This document shows positions 63,948 through 64,000 of a DNA stretch of 64,000 nt, one piece after another (within the stretch, counting starts at the first letter, position 1; each line of letters begins with the position of its first letter). The translations under genes were made by a program, and so were the position numbers. The stretch comes from Planctomycetota bacterium (GTDB lineage Bacteria; Planctomycetota; Planctomycetia; Pirellulales; UBA1268): assembly GCA_016872555.1 (NCBI GenBank), contig VGZO01000015.1, positions 21,461 through 85,460 on the forward strand, written 5' to 3'. The notes beneath the pieces were generated by a model that was not told the DNA's origin, ran no database searches, and saw only the letters and a program-made list of their open reading frames with translations.

Positions 63948-64000
63948 ATGGCACACAAAGACGCTCGCTCGCTGTCGCCTGAAGCCCAAGAAGACCTTCG
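63948..64000 (+). CDS. IS630-family transposase, N-terminus (partial)
   Basis: The window ends after 17 codons (MAHKDARSLSPEAQEDL ...). This matches the typical start of IS630-type transposases, where such a stretch precedes the helix-turn-helix. The catalytic DDE domain lies outside the window, so family assignment rests on a short piece. Confidence 0.55.
   Translation, partial: MAHKDARSLSPEAQEDL

Larger units (their letters stand above)
63893..64000 (+). mobile_element. IS630-type insertion sequence, left end, runs off window
   Basis: The DNA from about 63893 leaves the frame of the preceding gene next to TA dinucleotides, the usual IS630 target, and leads to a transposase start at 63948. 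The exact terminal inverted repeat cannot be confirmed because the right end is outside the window. Confidence 0.55.

Overview
The window is very GC-rich, densely coded DNA from a chromosome of a planctomycete, most likely Pirellulales or a close relative. The lineage call rests on gene content. There are four sets of DUF1501 proteins beside DUF1549/DUF1553 proteins, three of which carry an N-terminal PSCyt1-type cytochrome domain. There is also a DUF1559 protein with a prepilin-like N-terminus, a DUF1080-sugar dehydrogenase fusion and a giant PVC-type cytochrome mosaic protein. I saw no rRNA, tRNA or CRISPR array.

Layout. 0-1.6 kb: a cation P-type ATPase gene, cut by the window edge, with two internal deletions and a nonsense codon. 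1.6-5.4 kb (minus): an APC-type transporter, a small membrane protein and the DUF1559 protein. 5.7-8.4 kb (minus): the core operon rpsB-tsf-pyrH. 8.5-10.5 kb (plus): ilvN-ilvC, then a small unknown gene. 10.6-13.5 kb: a Gfo/Idh/MocA oxidoreductase (minus) and a secreted alpha/beta hydrolase (plus). 13.5-27.7 kb (minus): two large PSCyt1/DUF1501 blocks, one of them a five-gene run with overlapping stops and starts. 27.8-35.5 kb (minus): an RlmI-like rRNA methyltransferase, an RND/MMPL exporter and the overlapping set folK-panC-lgt-CDGSH. 36.2-40.7 kb (plus): a CPBP protease, a DUF2617 protein, a stand-alone receiver, metF and a CPA2 antiporter.

40.7-48.7 kb is the most unusual part. It holds an orphan VirD4/TraG-like ATPase and a 1,239-residue sigma54-activator-type AAA+ protein with a tandemly duplicated N-terminal domain, both on minus. 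Divergent from the AAA+ gene is a patatin-like phospholipase whose coding frame is broken near its end. No relaxase, pilus or pore gene accompanies the coupling ATPase. The sequence makes this a candidate regulated or defence-like locus, but its function is inference only.

48.9-58.6 kb (minus) returns to planctomycete-typical genes: another PSCyt1/DUF1501 pair, a YceH protein and a 1,689-residue secreted protein that joins an SGNH hydrolase, a beta-propeller, HEAT repeats, a discoidin-like domain, a type 1 copper domain and a cytochrome c domain. 58.7-60.1 kb holds a small membrane protein and thiD.

60.1-64.0 kb looks like a variable island. It has two nucleotidyltransferase/small-protein pairs of toxin-antitoxin style, a stray thiD-like fragment, a type I restriction-modification methylase (HsdM), and the first 17 codons of a second HsdM-like gene cut off by an IS630-type element that runs out of the window.
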